The position numbers and the translations under genes are program-made. From NCBI GenBank assembly GCA_009838645.1, contig VXRC01000049.1, positions 186,001-250,000 of the forward strand: a stretch of 64,000 nt of DNA. Reading direction: 5' to 3'. The notes beneath the pieces were generated by a model. That model was not told where the DNA came from and searched no databases. It was given only the letters and a program-made list of their open reading frames with translations. Each line of letters begins with the position of its first letter. Within the stretch, counting starts at the first letter, position 1. Positions 26,558-34,227 of the stretch are shown here, piece by piece. The DNA is from Gemmatimonadota bacterium (lineage in GTDB: Bacteria > JAAXHH01).

Positions 26558-27505
26558 TTATTTTGGCGACTGACGCGTGGCCCGGCACGATCCCATACGG
26601 CTGCGCGCCTGCTCGACGAACCAGTGATGATCGGCGCGAATCAGGGATACGTCCCGTTCGTCCGTGGCGAGAAAGTCGAGTTTGTTCACCACGCGAAACG
26701 CCGTGTAGAAATCCCACCAGGGCAGGCATCCGGAATCCACGGGATTCAGGGATTCGTAGTGGCGGGTGAAGGTATCCATGATTTCGGCGCCGAAGAGCAT
26801 CAGGATCTCGAACCGGGCGTTCGATACGTCGAAGAGCGGGTCCCCTCGCCGGGTGTCCTCCCAATCGATGACCGCCGTGAGATGTCCATCCCGCCAGAGG
26901 GTGTTCCCCGGCCAGTAGTCGCCGTGCAGGACGACCGGCGTATTGTTGCGGGGAAGCGGCCAGCACGGCGCGAGCAGCGCGAGGAGTTCGCGTTCGCCCG
27001 CGGTAATGCCGGGAGCATCCGGCGGCCTCCCGACTGCCGAAGCGCAGTCATCCTCCACCCGCAGAAGAAAGGAAAGATCCCGGCCGGCCGTATCCATCCT
27101 GTGGATCCTGGCCAGTTCACGGGCCATCTGCATCACATACTCCGCCGGATCGCCGGGCTTCAGATCGGTAACGCCTTCCGCATATTCCAGCACCAGGGAG
27201 GGCGTGGGGAAAAGAGGATCCCTCGCGTCCAGGTAGACCGGGGCGGGCGTGGCCAGCCCCGCGGCGTGGGTCAGTTGCAGCACGCGGAACTCGTCCGCGG
27301 CCACGTTCGGGTTCTGCTGGAGGTCCACCTCGCCGTGCAGCCGGTGAATGAGCTTTCTCGACGTACCTACCCAGGTTTCGAGTTCCAGGACGGTCACATC
27401 GGCCGAGTAGCCGCCGGGCAGGCTGCGATGGCGCTTCAGCTTGGCGTGCGGATCGAATCGATGGACGAGCTTCTCGAACCGGTTGTATTCGTCGACGTTT
27501 TCCAC
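26558..27505 (-). CDS. APH-type phosphotransferase (small-molecule kinase)
   Basis: Aminoglycoside-phosphotransferase/choline-kinase fold. The catalytic loop is HGDYWPGN and the metal-binding motif is VIDWED (the DFG equivalent), with an N-terminal lobe carrying VLEYAEG as the hinge. The GTG at 27505 has GGAA upstream and follows the sulfatase-like stop by 11 nt; an ATG at 27544 is also in frame but adds a non-conserved stretch and overlaps the previous gene. Such kinases more often phosphorylate sugars or amino alcohols than antibiotics; no resistance role should be assumed. Confidence 0.82.
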   Translation of the reverse strand: MENVDEYNRFEKLVHRFDPHAKLKRHRSLPGGYSADVTVLELETWVGTSRKLIHRLHGEVDLQQNPNVAADEFRVLQLTHAAGLATPAPVYLDARDPLFPTPSLVLEYAEGVTDLKPGDPAEYVMQMARELARIHRMDTAGRDLSFLLRVEDDCASAVGRPPDAPGITAGERELLALLAPCWPLPRNNTPVVLHGDYWPGNTLWRDGHLTAVIDWEDTRRGDPLFDVSNARFEILMLFGAEIMDTFTRHYESLNPVDSGCLPWWDFYTAFRVVNKLDFLATDERDVSLIRADHHWFVEQARSRMGSCRATRQSPK

Positions 27506-27516
27506 GGAAGGTTTTC

Positions 27517-28965
27517 CTATTCCCCGGGATAGTCTATGGCCCATTTGCCCTTGAGGTTCCCGCTGCCGCCCGCCTTGCTCCAGAGAGCGGCCACGTCTTC
27601 CGGAGCGTGGTGTTCCGCCAGGTGGGCCAGGAATAGGGCATGCAGGTCATCCAGGACAGCCTCGTTGCCGTCGGCGATGTTCTGCTGGGCCAGACGGTCC
27701 TTCTGCAGGTCGTAGAGCTCGGGTCGTCCGTCTGCTCCGACGGGTGCGTAGCCCCAACGATCGGTAACGAGAAAGGGCGTCGTGGCGCGCCTCGCCAGGC
27801 CTTCTGACGGGTCCGCCAGGTGGCAGCCGCTTACCGCATACTCGCGGTGGGTGGCCCGGCCTTCCAGCACCGCCCCGGCAAAGGACAAACCATCGAAAGA
27901 TTTCGGCGGGTCCACTGTGACGCCGGCCAGGTCGCAGAGACTCGGGAACAGGTCGATCGTCTGCGTAATCAGGGGAAGTTGTGCCCCGCGGGGCACGCCG
28001 CCACCGGCCAGCATCAGCATGACGTGGCCGATCTCCGGGTAGATGGGCCAGAACCTTCCGTCGTCCTCCTGGATGTTGGACTTGCCGGTCCGATCGTGTT
28101 CGCCGATGGACATGCCGTGGTCCGACATGACGGTCACGATGGTATCGTCCCAGAGACCCAGGTCGTCGATCTTCTGCAGGACCTGGCCGATATGGCGGTC
28201 CACCAGTTCCGTCTCCGCGGCGTAATGGGCCCACAGGTTATGCAGTTCCTCCGGCGTATAGGCCGAGGACGGTCCGTAGTTCGGATGCAGCATGGGCGGT
28301 CCCGTGTAATCGGGGTCGTAGCGCCGCACCATATATTCCGGCGGATCCCAGGGTTCGTGGGGATCGAAGAAATCCACCCACAGGAAGAACGGGCCGGATT
28401 CCGCGTTTTCCTCGAGCCATCGAACGGCGGTCTGCGCGGTCTGCGCGGAGAAGACGTCGGATTCATACCGGTAGTAATGGTTGATCCAGCGGTGCTGATT
28501 GACGAGTGCATGGCCCCGATAGCGCGGGTGACCGCGGGTTTTGTCGTCCTGGACGACGCGTTCTATGGGGTCGTTGAGGTGGAGCAGCGGTCTGTCGCCC
28601 TCCTGGCCCCGGTTCTGGTACGCCGCGTCGAAGCCATCGGTGAAACGGGCCTTGAACAGGTGGGGACAGTCGCAGATCAACTGCGTGGCGTAACCCTGTT
28701 CGCCGAGCATCCTGCCCGCGTGGTTGGGCCCGCTCAGGTCGATGGGCTGCCAGCCGTAATGGGGCCATCCGGTGACCCCCGTCGCGAAATCGGTACGATG
28801 GGGGATCGTGGGAAAGCTACCCATGTGGGCTTTTGTGATCTCCGTCGCCCGTTCCGCGGCGAAACGGTCCAACTCCGGCGTTCGCACGGACCGCTCCGCC
28901 CGGTTTCCCAGGTTGTCGTGGCGGAAGGTATCCGTGATGAGTACGACGATGTTCTTGGGCATCAT
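27517..28965 (-). CDS. Sulfatase-fold hydrolase with Thr at the nucleophile site
   Basis: 482-aa alkaline-phosphatase-superfamily enzyme. The metal site is ITDTFRHDN (D12) and SDHGMSIGEHD. The sulfatase C/S-x-P-x-R signature appears as T53-I-P-H-R57 followed by TDFATG, so the formylglycine residue is Thr. Thr nucleophiles are known in phosphodiesterase/pyrophosphatase relatives, so this may act on phosphate or phosphonate esters rather than sulfate esters. There is no signal peptide, so it is cytoplasmic. It lies upstream of a small-molecule kinase gene, which may act on the same compound. Confidence 0.85.
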   Translation of the reverse strand: MMPKNIVVLITDTFRHDNLGNRAERSVRTPELDRFAAERATEITKAHMGSFPTIPHRTDFATGVTGWPHYGWQPIDLSGPNHAGRMLGEQGYATQLICDCPHLFKARFTDGFDAAYQNRGQEGDRPLLHLNDPIERVVQDDKTRGHPRYRGHALVNQHRWINHYYRYESDVFSAQTAQTAVRWLEENAESGPFFLWVDFFDPHEPWDPPEYMVRRYDPDYTGPPMLHPNYGPSSAYTPEELHNLWAHYAAETELVDRHIGQVLQKIDDLGLWDDTIVTVMSDHGMSIGEHDRTGKSNIQEDDGRFWPIYPEIGHVMLMLAGGGVPRGAQLPLITQTIDLFPSLCDLAGVTVDPPKSFDGLSFAGAVLEGRATHREYAVSGCHLADPSEGLARRATTPFLVTDRWGYAPVGADGRPELYDLQKDRLAQQNIADGNEAVLDDLHALFLAHLAEHHAPEDVAALWSKAGGSGNLKGKWAIDYPGE

Positions 28966-29075
28966 GGTCCTTTCGTTACAGTGCGATCGTGTGTACGAAG
29001 GAATCGTCTTTCGACCCGCCGGCGACCCGCCGATGCCGGCCGGCAGCCAACGCGCTCAGCCGTCGACTAACGCGT

Positions 29076-29975
29076 TCAACCGTCGATCTTGCAGTCTTCC
29101 AGGTAACGGTCCACCGACGCCTTCAGCGGTATCTCACCGCTCATCACCCGGTCTTCGTATTCGCGGTACCAACCCGGAATCAGGGACCGGGCCTCGCGGA
29201 ACTCGGCGAGGATGAGCCTTGCGAAGTCTCCGCTGTCCTCCAGATAGCCGGATTCGTAAAAGCGCGTGATCGCCCGCTCGCGGTCGTAGTCGAGCCGGAT
29301 GATCTCCGCCTTCCACGCACCGGCCTCGAACGTCATCTGGGCGTAGGCCGCGCGGGGGTCCTGGTCGAAAGGCGCGCCCACCGCGCCCACGTTGACGACC
29401 AGGGCATCGTCCACGGTCCGGATCAGGGGCCGGTGGGTGTGTCCCACCACCAGCACCTTCGGCGCCGGAGCGATTTTCTCGCGCAGCGATGCTTCGGTAT
29501 CATCGGGGAAGATCCCTTTGCGGTCTCCCAGCATGGATGCGTGCACCATGCGGAGTTCATTCCCTGCCTCATCGGTCATTGACCACTGAAAGGGCAGCGC
29601 TTCGAGGCGTGCGACCAGCCTGTCCGGGCTTTCCGGGCGACTCGTGCTGTCGGGGCCGGCCTGTCCAGTCTGACCGGCCAGTTGATCGTACGTCCACTTC
29701 GCATGCCGGATGATCTCGAATTCGGGCCCGCGGTCGGGCAGGCTACCCCTTCCGAACTTCAGCACGTACCGCTCGTGGTTCCCGTAAATCATGCCCCAGT
29801 CTTCCGCCAGGGCACGGGTCACAACGCGTTCGGTGCACTCACGTGGCTTCGGTCCCCGGTTGATTATGTCGCCCGCGCACAGTACCCGGTCGGGTCGCCA
29901 GCGGTCGATATGGTCCAGGACGGTTTCCAGCGCGTCCAGGTTGCTGTGCACATCGGCGAAAACGGCGATCTTCAT
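29076..29975 (-). CDS. Calcineurin-like metallophosphoesterase
   Basis: 299-aa phosphoesterase with the full dimetal motif set: FADVHSN (D8, H10), AGDIINRGP (D37 region), YGNHE (about 64-68), VHASM and VGHTHRP. There is no export signal. It is of the YfcE/MJ0936-like cytoplasmic class with an extended C-terminal helical tail after about 240. It starts 5 nt after the dimethylformamidase-like stop. A short GQTGQAG stretch near residue 100 is another small tandem insertion. Substrate unknown. Confidence 0.88.
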   Translation of the reverse strand: MKIAVFADVHSNLDALETVLDHIDRWRPDRVLCAGDIINRGPKPRECTERVVTRALAEDWGMIYGNHERYVLKFGRGSLPDRGPEFEIIRHAKWTYDQLAGQTGQAGPDSTSRPESPDRLVARLEALPFQWSMTDEAGNELRMVHASMLGDRKGIFPDDTEASLREKIAPAPKVLVVGHTHRPLIRTVDDALVVNVGAVGAPFDQDPRAAYAQMTFEAGAWKAEIIRLDYDRERAITRFYESGYLEDSGDFARLILAEFREARSLIPGWYREYEDRVMSGEIPLKASVDRYLEDCKIDG

Positions 29976-29980
29976 GATGA

Positions 29981-32221
29981 TCAGGGCCGGCCAGGCCGAC
30001 CGGACCGACCTTTGGGTTCGGCGGCCAGGAACCGGTGCAGCACGTTGGACACAATCCTGGAAATGTCGTTGTCGGCATCGTTGTACAGCAGGCTGCCGCA
30101 GAAGGTGATGGATCCCGTGGAGAAAAGCTGGCTCCCGGAGTCCGATTTCTGGTAAACCATGTCCGCCCGGACCAGTTTCTCAGGTAGCTCCCCGGACCAG
30201 GTCGTGATGTGTGTGAGCAGCTCTTCGGGAACGGGTATGAAGGATTCGTGGTGGTTTTCGGAACTCGCGATGACGCGGGTGTTTTCGGGGGTGCCCAGCC
30301 GGGAGTCCGCGCGGTCGAGTTCGAACCCGGCGGCGCCGTTTCCGCTGAACCCGTAATCGCCCACGGTCTCGCCCTCCACCCCCTCGAAGATCCACGCGGT
30401 CTCCGGGTTGGCACGGGCGTTCGGATCAATGCGATAGTACGATCCATGGAAATTGCCCTGGGCCGAAAACCCCACACCGGCAAGCTGCTGCGGGGGACGG
30501 TTGTTCCTGCGCCAGAGTCCGCCGTAACCGCCGTCAAAGGCCTGGAAGTACTCGCCCGGTTCGGCCGCCCAGGCCCGTATGCCGCCTTCGTTCCGGCGTA
30601 TTTCGAGGGTCCCGTTGCCCTCCGGGTGGACGGCGATGCGCCAGTAGAACCCGTTTCCCCCCAGGTACATGAAGTGGCCGCCCTGTTCCCGGAAATGGCG
30701 CAGGGCGTCGAGCGTGCGCGGCGTATGGTACTCTGGATGTGAACCCGTGGTTACGGCGCGGTAGCCTTTAATTGCCTCGACACCGTCGTCGTGCAGTTCC
30801 TGGTCGGTGACGATGTCGTAAGGGATACCCTGTTTCTCGAGCCACGCGTACAGGTGAGTGTCCGCCTGAAGGTGCCTCAGCCCGGAGCAGTCGCCTTCCG
30901 TGGCACCGAAAGTGATGTAGCCCGGGCGGAGCGAGAACAGCGGGCGCCGGTGGTTGGCGTGGCAGATGCCGCTGCCGTCCCGGTGAAAGTTGTAGGTGGA
31001 AAGCCCGTATTCCGGGTGGACGGCGGGATTCCAGGGATAGGCGTTCCATTCGCCGATCCGCTCGAGCCAGGAAGGATGGTAATTCGGACGGGCGTGATTG
31101 CCGTATACGGTATAGGTGAAGGTAGACGCGAGGACGCAGAGATCCGCCGTGGGCCCGCCCCGTGGCGCACAGACGTAAAACGGCATCATGTCCTCGTGTT
31201 CGCCGCACCGAATGCGGGCCGCGTAGAGTCCCGATCGCATGCCGTCCGGGATTTTGAAGGTGAAATCCGTCTCCCATCCGAAGTCGTAGATGTCGTCGTC
31301 GTGGAAGTGGATGGCGCCGTACTGATCCGGTGCGTGCTTCCAGGACATTTCCTCGCCGGTCCACCTGGAACCGGTCATGGCGCGGGCCGGCATGTTGACC
31401 AGGCGGCCGTGCAGGCCCTTCGGCCCGACGTCCACGATCCGCGTCGAACCCGTGTCCTGGGCGAAGTCCCATAGGGCCCACGCGCCTCGATGGCCATTGA
31501 CGTCGTATTCCTGGTGGTCGGTTTCTTCCACAGGGATGTCGACGAGGGATGGCGCTTCGATCTTGCCATTGAAGTGGCCGTGAACGGGATCGCCGTCCTG
31601 TCCACCGATGATGATCCGGGCCAGGTCGCCCAGGGGAACGGGGCCGACGGCCTCAACCGTGATATTGGACGGTCCGGGAGGTGCATGGATTGCCCGGAAC
31701 CCCACACTCACAGTCCAGCTTCCGGCATCGTAGCTCGCCCACACCCGATACCATTGCCGGGTCTTGATCGGCTCGCTTCGACAGACGGTGCGGGTCTCCC
31801 CGTTCGTCGATGAACGGACGACCGCGGTCAAGGCGCTGCGGTCCAGGCAGAGGCTGAGGACCGGCTTTCGTCCGCCGGTTCCACAACTGACGATGCCCTG
31901 GTCCGCCTTCTCGGGGGTCGTGGGCCATATCGTGGCGGTAAGGGTAAGGCCGCTGACCGGGCGGAAGCGGCCGTCGAGGGGGATGACGGCGTAAGAGCCC
32001 GGGTGAAACGGCTGGGACCTGGAGGGGTATTCGCCCTCGAAGGGCAGGCCGGCTTCCTCCAGCTGCAGTCCGGGACCGGCAGGATTGGGGTCGGCGCATA
32101 TCACGCGAACGAGGCTGGCCCGGAAGGGTTCCGCGGCTGCGCTGCTGACCTTGAAGGCAATTTCGTCGCCGGGCCGTCCGGACAACCGGTCGGTGTAACC
32201 CAGCAGGGGAATGTCGGCCAT
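29981..32221 (-). CDS. N,N-dimethylformamidase large-subunit-like protein with LamG-type insert
   Basis: 746-aa protein resembling the DmfA2 large subunit of dimethylformamidase. An N-terminal C2-like region and a concanavalin/LamG-like segment (about 90-225, ending in GHFNGKIEAPSLV) are followed by the long catalytic-type region with TYTVYGNHARPNYHP, EYGLSTYNFHRDGSG, the GATase-like DIVTDQELHDDG and GSHPEYHTPRTLDALRHF strands, and YLGGNGFYWRI. Cytoplasmic by sequence. The small subunit is absent nearby. The ATG overlaps the phytanoyl-CoA dioxygenase stop by one base (TGATG). It may cleave an amide bond in some natural substrate; that is family inference. Confidence 0.8.
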   Translation of the reverse strand: MADIPLLGYTDRLSGRPGDEIAFKVSSAAAEPFRASLVRVICADPNPAGPGLQLEEAGLPFEGEYPSRSQPFHPGSYAVIPLDGRFRPVSGLTLTATIWPTTPEKADQGIVSCGTGGRKPVLSLCLDRSALTAVVRSSTNGETRTVCRSEPIKTRQWYRVWASYDAGSWTVSVGFRAIHAPPGPSNITVEAVGPVPLGDLARIIIGGQDGDPVHGHFNGKIEAPSLVDIPVEETDHQEYDVNGHRGAWALWDFAQDTGSTRIVDVGPKGLHGRLVNMPARAMTGSRWTGEEMSWKHAPDQYGAIHFHDDDIYDFGWETDFTFKIPDGMRSGLYAARIRCGEHEDMMPFYVCAPRGGPTADLCVLASTFTYTVYGNHARPNYHPSWLERIGEWNAYPWNPAVHPEYGLSTYNFHRDGSGICHANHRRPLFSLRPGYITFGATEGDCSGLRHLQADTHLYAWLEKQGIPYDIVTDQELHDDGVEAIKGYRAVTTGSHPEYHTPRTLDALRHFREQGGHFMYLGGNGFYWRIAVHPEGNGTLEIRRNEGGIRAWAAEPGEYFQAFDGGYGGLWRRNNRPPQQLAGVGFSAQGNFHGSYYRIDPNARANPETAWIFEGVEGETVGDYGFSGNGAAGFELDRADSRLGTPENTRVIASSENHHESFIPVPEELLTHITTWSGELPEKLVRADMVYQKSDSGSQLFSTGSITFCGSLLYNDADNDISRIVSNVLHRFLAAEPKGRSGRPGRP

Positions 32222-33033
32222 CAGTTACCCGGGAGCAGTTCGTCGCCTTCTCGCCGTTCGCGGTACCCGCAGACCATGAGGCCCGGCCGTCCGAAGCTCT
32301 GACCGTACTCCTGCCGGTTGTCCGGGTTCCGGTAGCCCATGCGCACGAGCCTGCGGGGCCGTTTCGTCTGGTTGATGTAGGAGCCGTGCACGGTGTCGAT
32401 GCAGAAGATGACCACGTCGCCGGCCCGTGCCGGTACCGCCACCGTGTCTTCCAGCTTGTACTCGTCCGTCGGCAGATGAGGCGCGCAGGGACCTTCTTCC
32501 GATTCGGTGATGTGCTGCAGATGGCCGGATTTGTGAGATCCCGCCAGGAATCGGATTTCGCCGTTTTCGTGACGGGTGTCGTCCAGGTGGACGAGTACGT
32601 CGATGTACCGGCCGTCGTGATGGCCGTAGAAGGGGTTGTCCTGGTGCAGGGGAAAGGGATGTCCGGTCTGGGGCGGCTTGATGTGCAGCGTGGTGTGGTG
32701 CAGCTCCACGTTCGGCCCAAGCAACTGGGACAGGGCCTCGACCAGCCGAGGATTGGCGACGGCTCGCGACCAGGCCTGGGAATAGAAGTGCAGGTCGTGC
32801 ATGGCCGTCAGTTTGGATTTGGCCTCCGTCTCCGGATCCATGTAGGCCAGGCGCCAGGGACCGTTCCATCCCGGGCTCGTGAACGCCCAGTCCTCGACGA
32901 GCCGGTCCATCTGATCCGACAGTTCTGCCGTCTCTTCCGGCGTGAATACCTCCGGAATGTGGAGAAATCCATTATCCTGGTAGAACGCGATCTGCTCGTC
33001 GCTCAGCACGGCTTGTTCCATGACCACGGTCAT
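32221..33033 (-). CDS. Phytanoyl-CoA dioxygenase (PhyH) family protein
   Basis: 270-aa Fe(II)/2-oxoglutarate-dependent oxygenase. The facial triad is seen as H130-x-D132 (PLHQDNPFYGHH) and H216 (DTVHGS), with an Arg-rich strand (RPRRLVRMGYRN) supplying the 2-oxoglutarate arginine. Length is normal. It is first in the transcript feeding the dimethylformamidase-like and phosphoesterase genes, and a promoter is visible upstream. The family hydroxylates many small molecules, not only phytanoyl-CoA; the substrate is unknown. Confidence 0.9.
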   Translation of the reverse strand: MTVVMEQAVLSDEQIAFYQDNGFLHIPEVFTPEETAELSDQMDRLVEDWAFTSPGWNGPWRLAYMDPETEAKSKLTAMHDLHFYSQAWSRAVANPRLVEALSQLLGPNVELHHTTLHIKPPQTGHPFPLHQDNPFYGHHDGRYIDVLVHLDDTRHENGEIRFLAGSHKSGHLQHITESEEGPCAPHLPTDEYKLEDTVAVPARAGDVVIFCIDTVHGSYINQTKRPRRLVRMGYRNPDNRQEYGQSFGRPGLMVCGYRERREGDELLPGN

Positions 33034-33083
33034 GACAGATGCTCCTTGTTCGGTTGTCGCGAGCGGGGAGTTGAGGCCATCAC

Positions 33084-33112
33084 AATGTAGTCATTCTGGT
33101 TCCTGCAGGCAA
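33084..33112 (-). promoter_or_regulatory. Sigma-70-type promoter before the PhyH gene
   Basis: TTGCCT (33107-33112) and TACATT (33084-33089) with 17-nt spacing lie about 50 nt before the ATG. The -10 hexamer matches that of the tRNA-Pro promoter, and the downstream GTGAT is shared with the 8921 element. Confidence 0.5.
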
Positions 33113-33147
33113 TCCAATTTGAAGCGATCTACCTGAATCGCGGCAAT

Positions 33148-34125
33148 CTACCCGTACACATCGGACAAAAGTTCATAGGACCGCAGCCGGGCTTCGAAAT
33201 CGTGAGTGATCGTCACGGCCATGACCTCTTCGGCTCCGAACTGGCCGGCAAGCCGGTCGATGGTGTCCCGGACCTGGTCCGGACTGCCCACGGCCGCCAG
33301 GCGGAACTTGTCGTCCAGAAAGGCTTTCTCGGCTTCGCTGAAACGATGCTTTTCAGCCTCCTCCATGGTGGGTACGACGTTGCTGGGCTTGCCCGAGGCG
33401 AAACGGGCGAAGAGCAGGTCGCGGCTGAGTGCGAGGCGTTTGGCCTCCGCCTCGGTGTCGGCGCAGATGACGTTGATCGCGATGCAGGTCTCGGGCTGCG
33501 GCGTCTGGGCGGAGGGCTCGAAGTAGTGCCGGTAGAATTCGAGGATGCGCGGGTCGATGTTGCTGTTGATGAAGAGGGCGAAATTGTAGGGCAGTCCCAA
33601 CCTGGCGGCGAGCATCGCGCTTTCCGGACTGGACCCGAGCATCCATACGGGGGGCGGAGACTGGATGGGCGGCGTGACCCGAGGCTCGAAATCCCTGTTC
33701 TGAAGGATCTCCACCAGCTGGGCGACGAGTTCGGGGAACGCTTCGAACCGGGGTCCCGCGCCAGGCGCCAGCATGCGGGCGGTCTTCATGTCGCCGCCGG
33801 GCGCCCGTCCGACCCCCAGGTCGACCCGGTCCGGATAGAGATTCGTGAGCACGGCAAAGCTCTCGGCGACTTTGAAGGGGCTGTAGTAGGGCAGCATGAC
33901 GCCCCCGGAACCGATCCGCATGTCCTCCGTGGCCGCCCCGATGGCGGCGAGCAGCACTTCGGGCGAACTGCCGGCCAGGCAGTGGGCGTTGTGGTGTTCG
34001 GACACCCAGAAGCGCCGGTAGCCCAGTCGTTCGGCCTCCCGGGCCATGGTCAGGGTTTCCTGGAAGGCCTGCACGGCCGTTACCCCATCACGTATGGGAG
34101 ACTGGTCGAGAATGGACAGATTCAT
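33148..34125 (-). CDS. Luciferase-like monooxygenase (LLM class, MsnO8-type)
   Basis: 325-aa flavin-dependent oxidoreductase of the bacterial luciferase fold. Family marks are the start LSILDQSPIRDG, RFWVSEHHNAHCLAGSSPEVLLAAI (about 38-62), RIGSGGVMLPYYSPFKVAE, and DLGVGRAPGGD, which match the MsnO8-like subgroup. It would use reduced FMN from a partner reductase and oxidise an unknown small molecule. It stands between PhyH and a DUF6785-like gene with about 100-nt gaps on both sides, so it may be a separate unit. Confidence 0.87.
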   Translation of the reverse strand: MNLSILDQSPIRDGVTAVQAFQETLTMAREAERLGYRRFWVSEHHNAHCLAGSSPEVLLAAIGAATEDMRIGSGGVMLPYYSPFKVAESFAVLTNLYPDRVDLGVGRAPGGDMKTARMLAPGAGPRFEAFPELVAQLVEILQNRDFEPRVTPPIQSPPPVWMLGSSPESAMLAARLGLPYNFALFINSNIDPRILEFYRHYFEPSAQTPQPETCIAINVICADTEAEAKRLALSRDLLFARFASGKPSNVVPTMEEAEKHRFSEAEKAFLDDKFRLAAVGSPDQVRDTIDRLAGQFGAEEVMAVTITHDFEARLRSYELLSDVYG

Positions 34126-34227
34126 GATGGATTGACTGCTCCTTGCGCTTTGAACTATCTGTTGATGAACCGCGCCGCGCCACTACGGGTCGGACCAAAC
34201 CGTACCGCTACGCCACGGGATACAACA

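Noticed and set aside
26558-27505. Antibiotic-resistance aminoglycoside phosphotransferase
   Set aside because: Only the general APH/choline-kinase fold motifs are visible, and context is metabolic; resistance is not supported.
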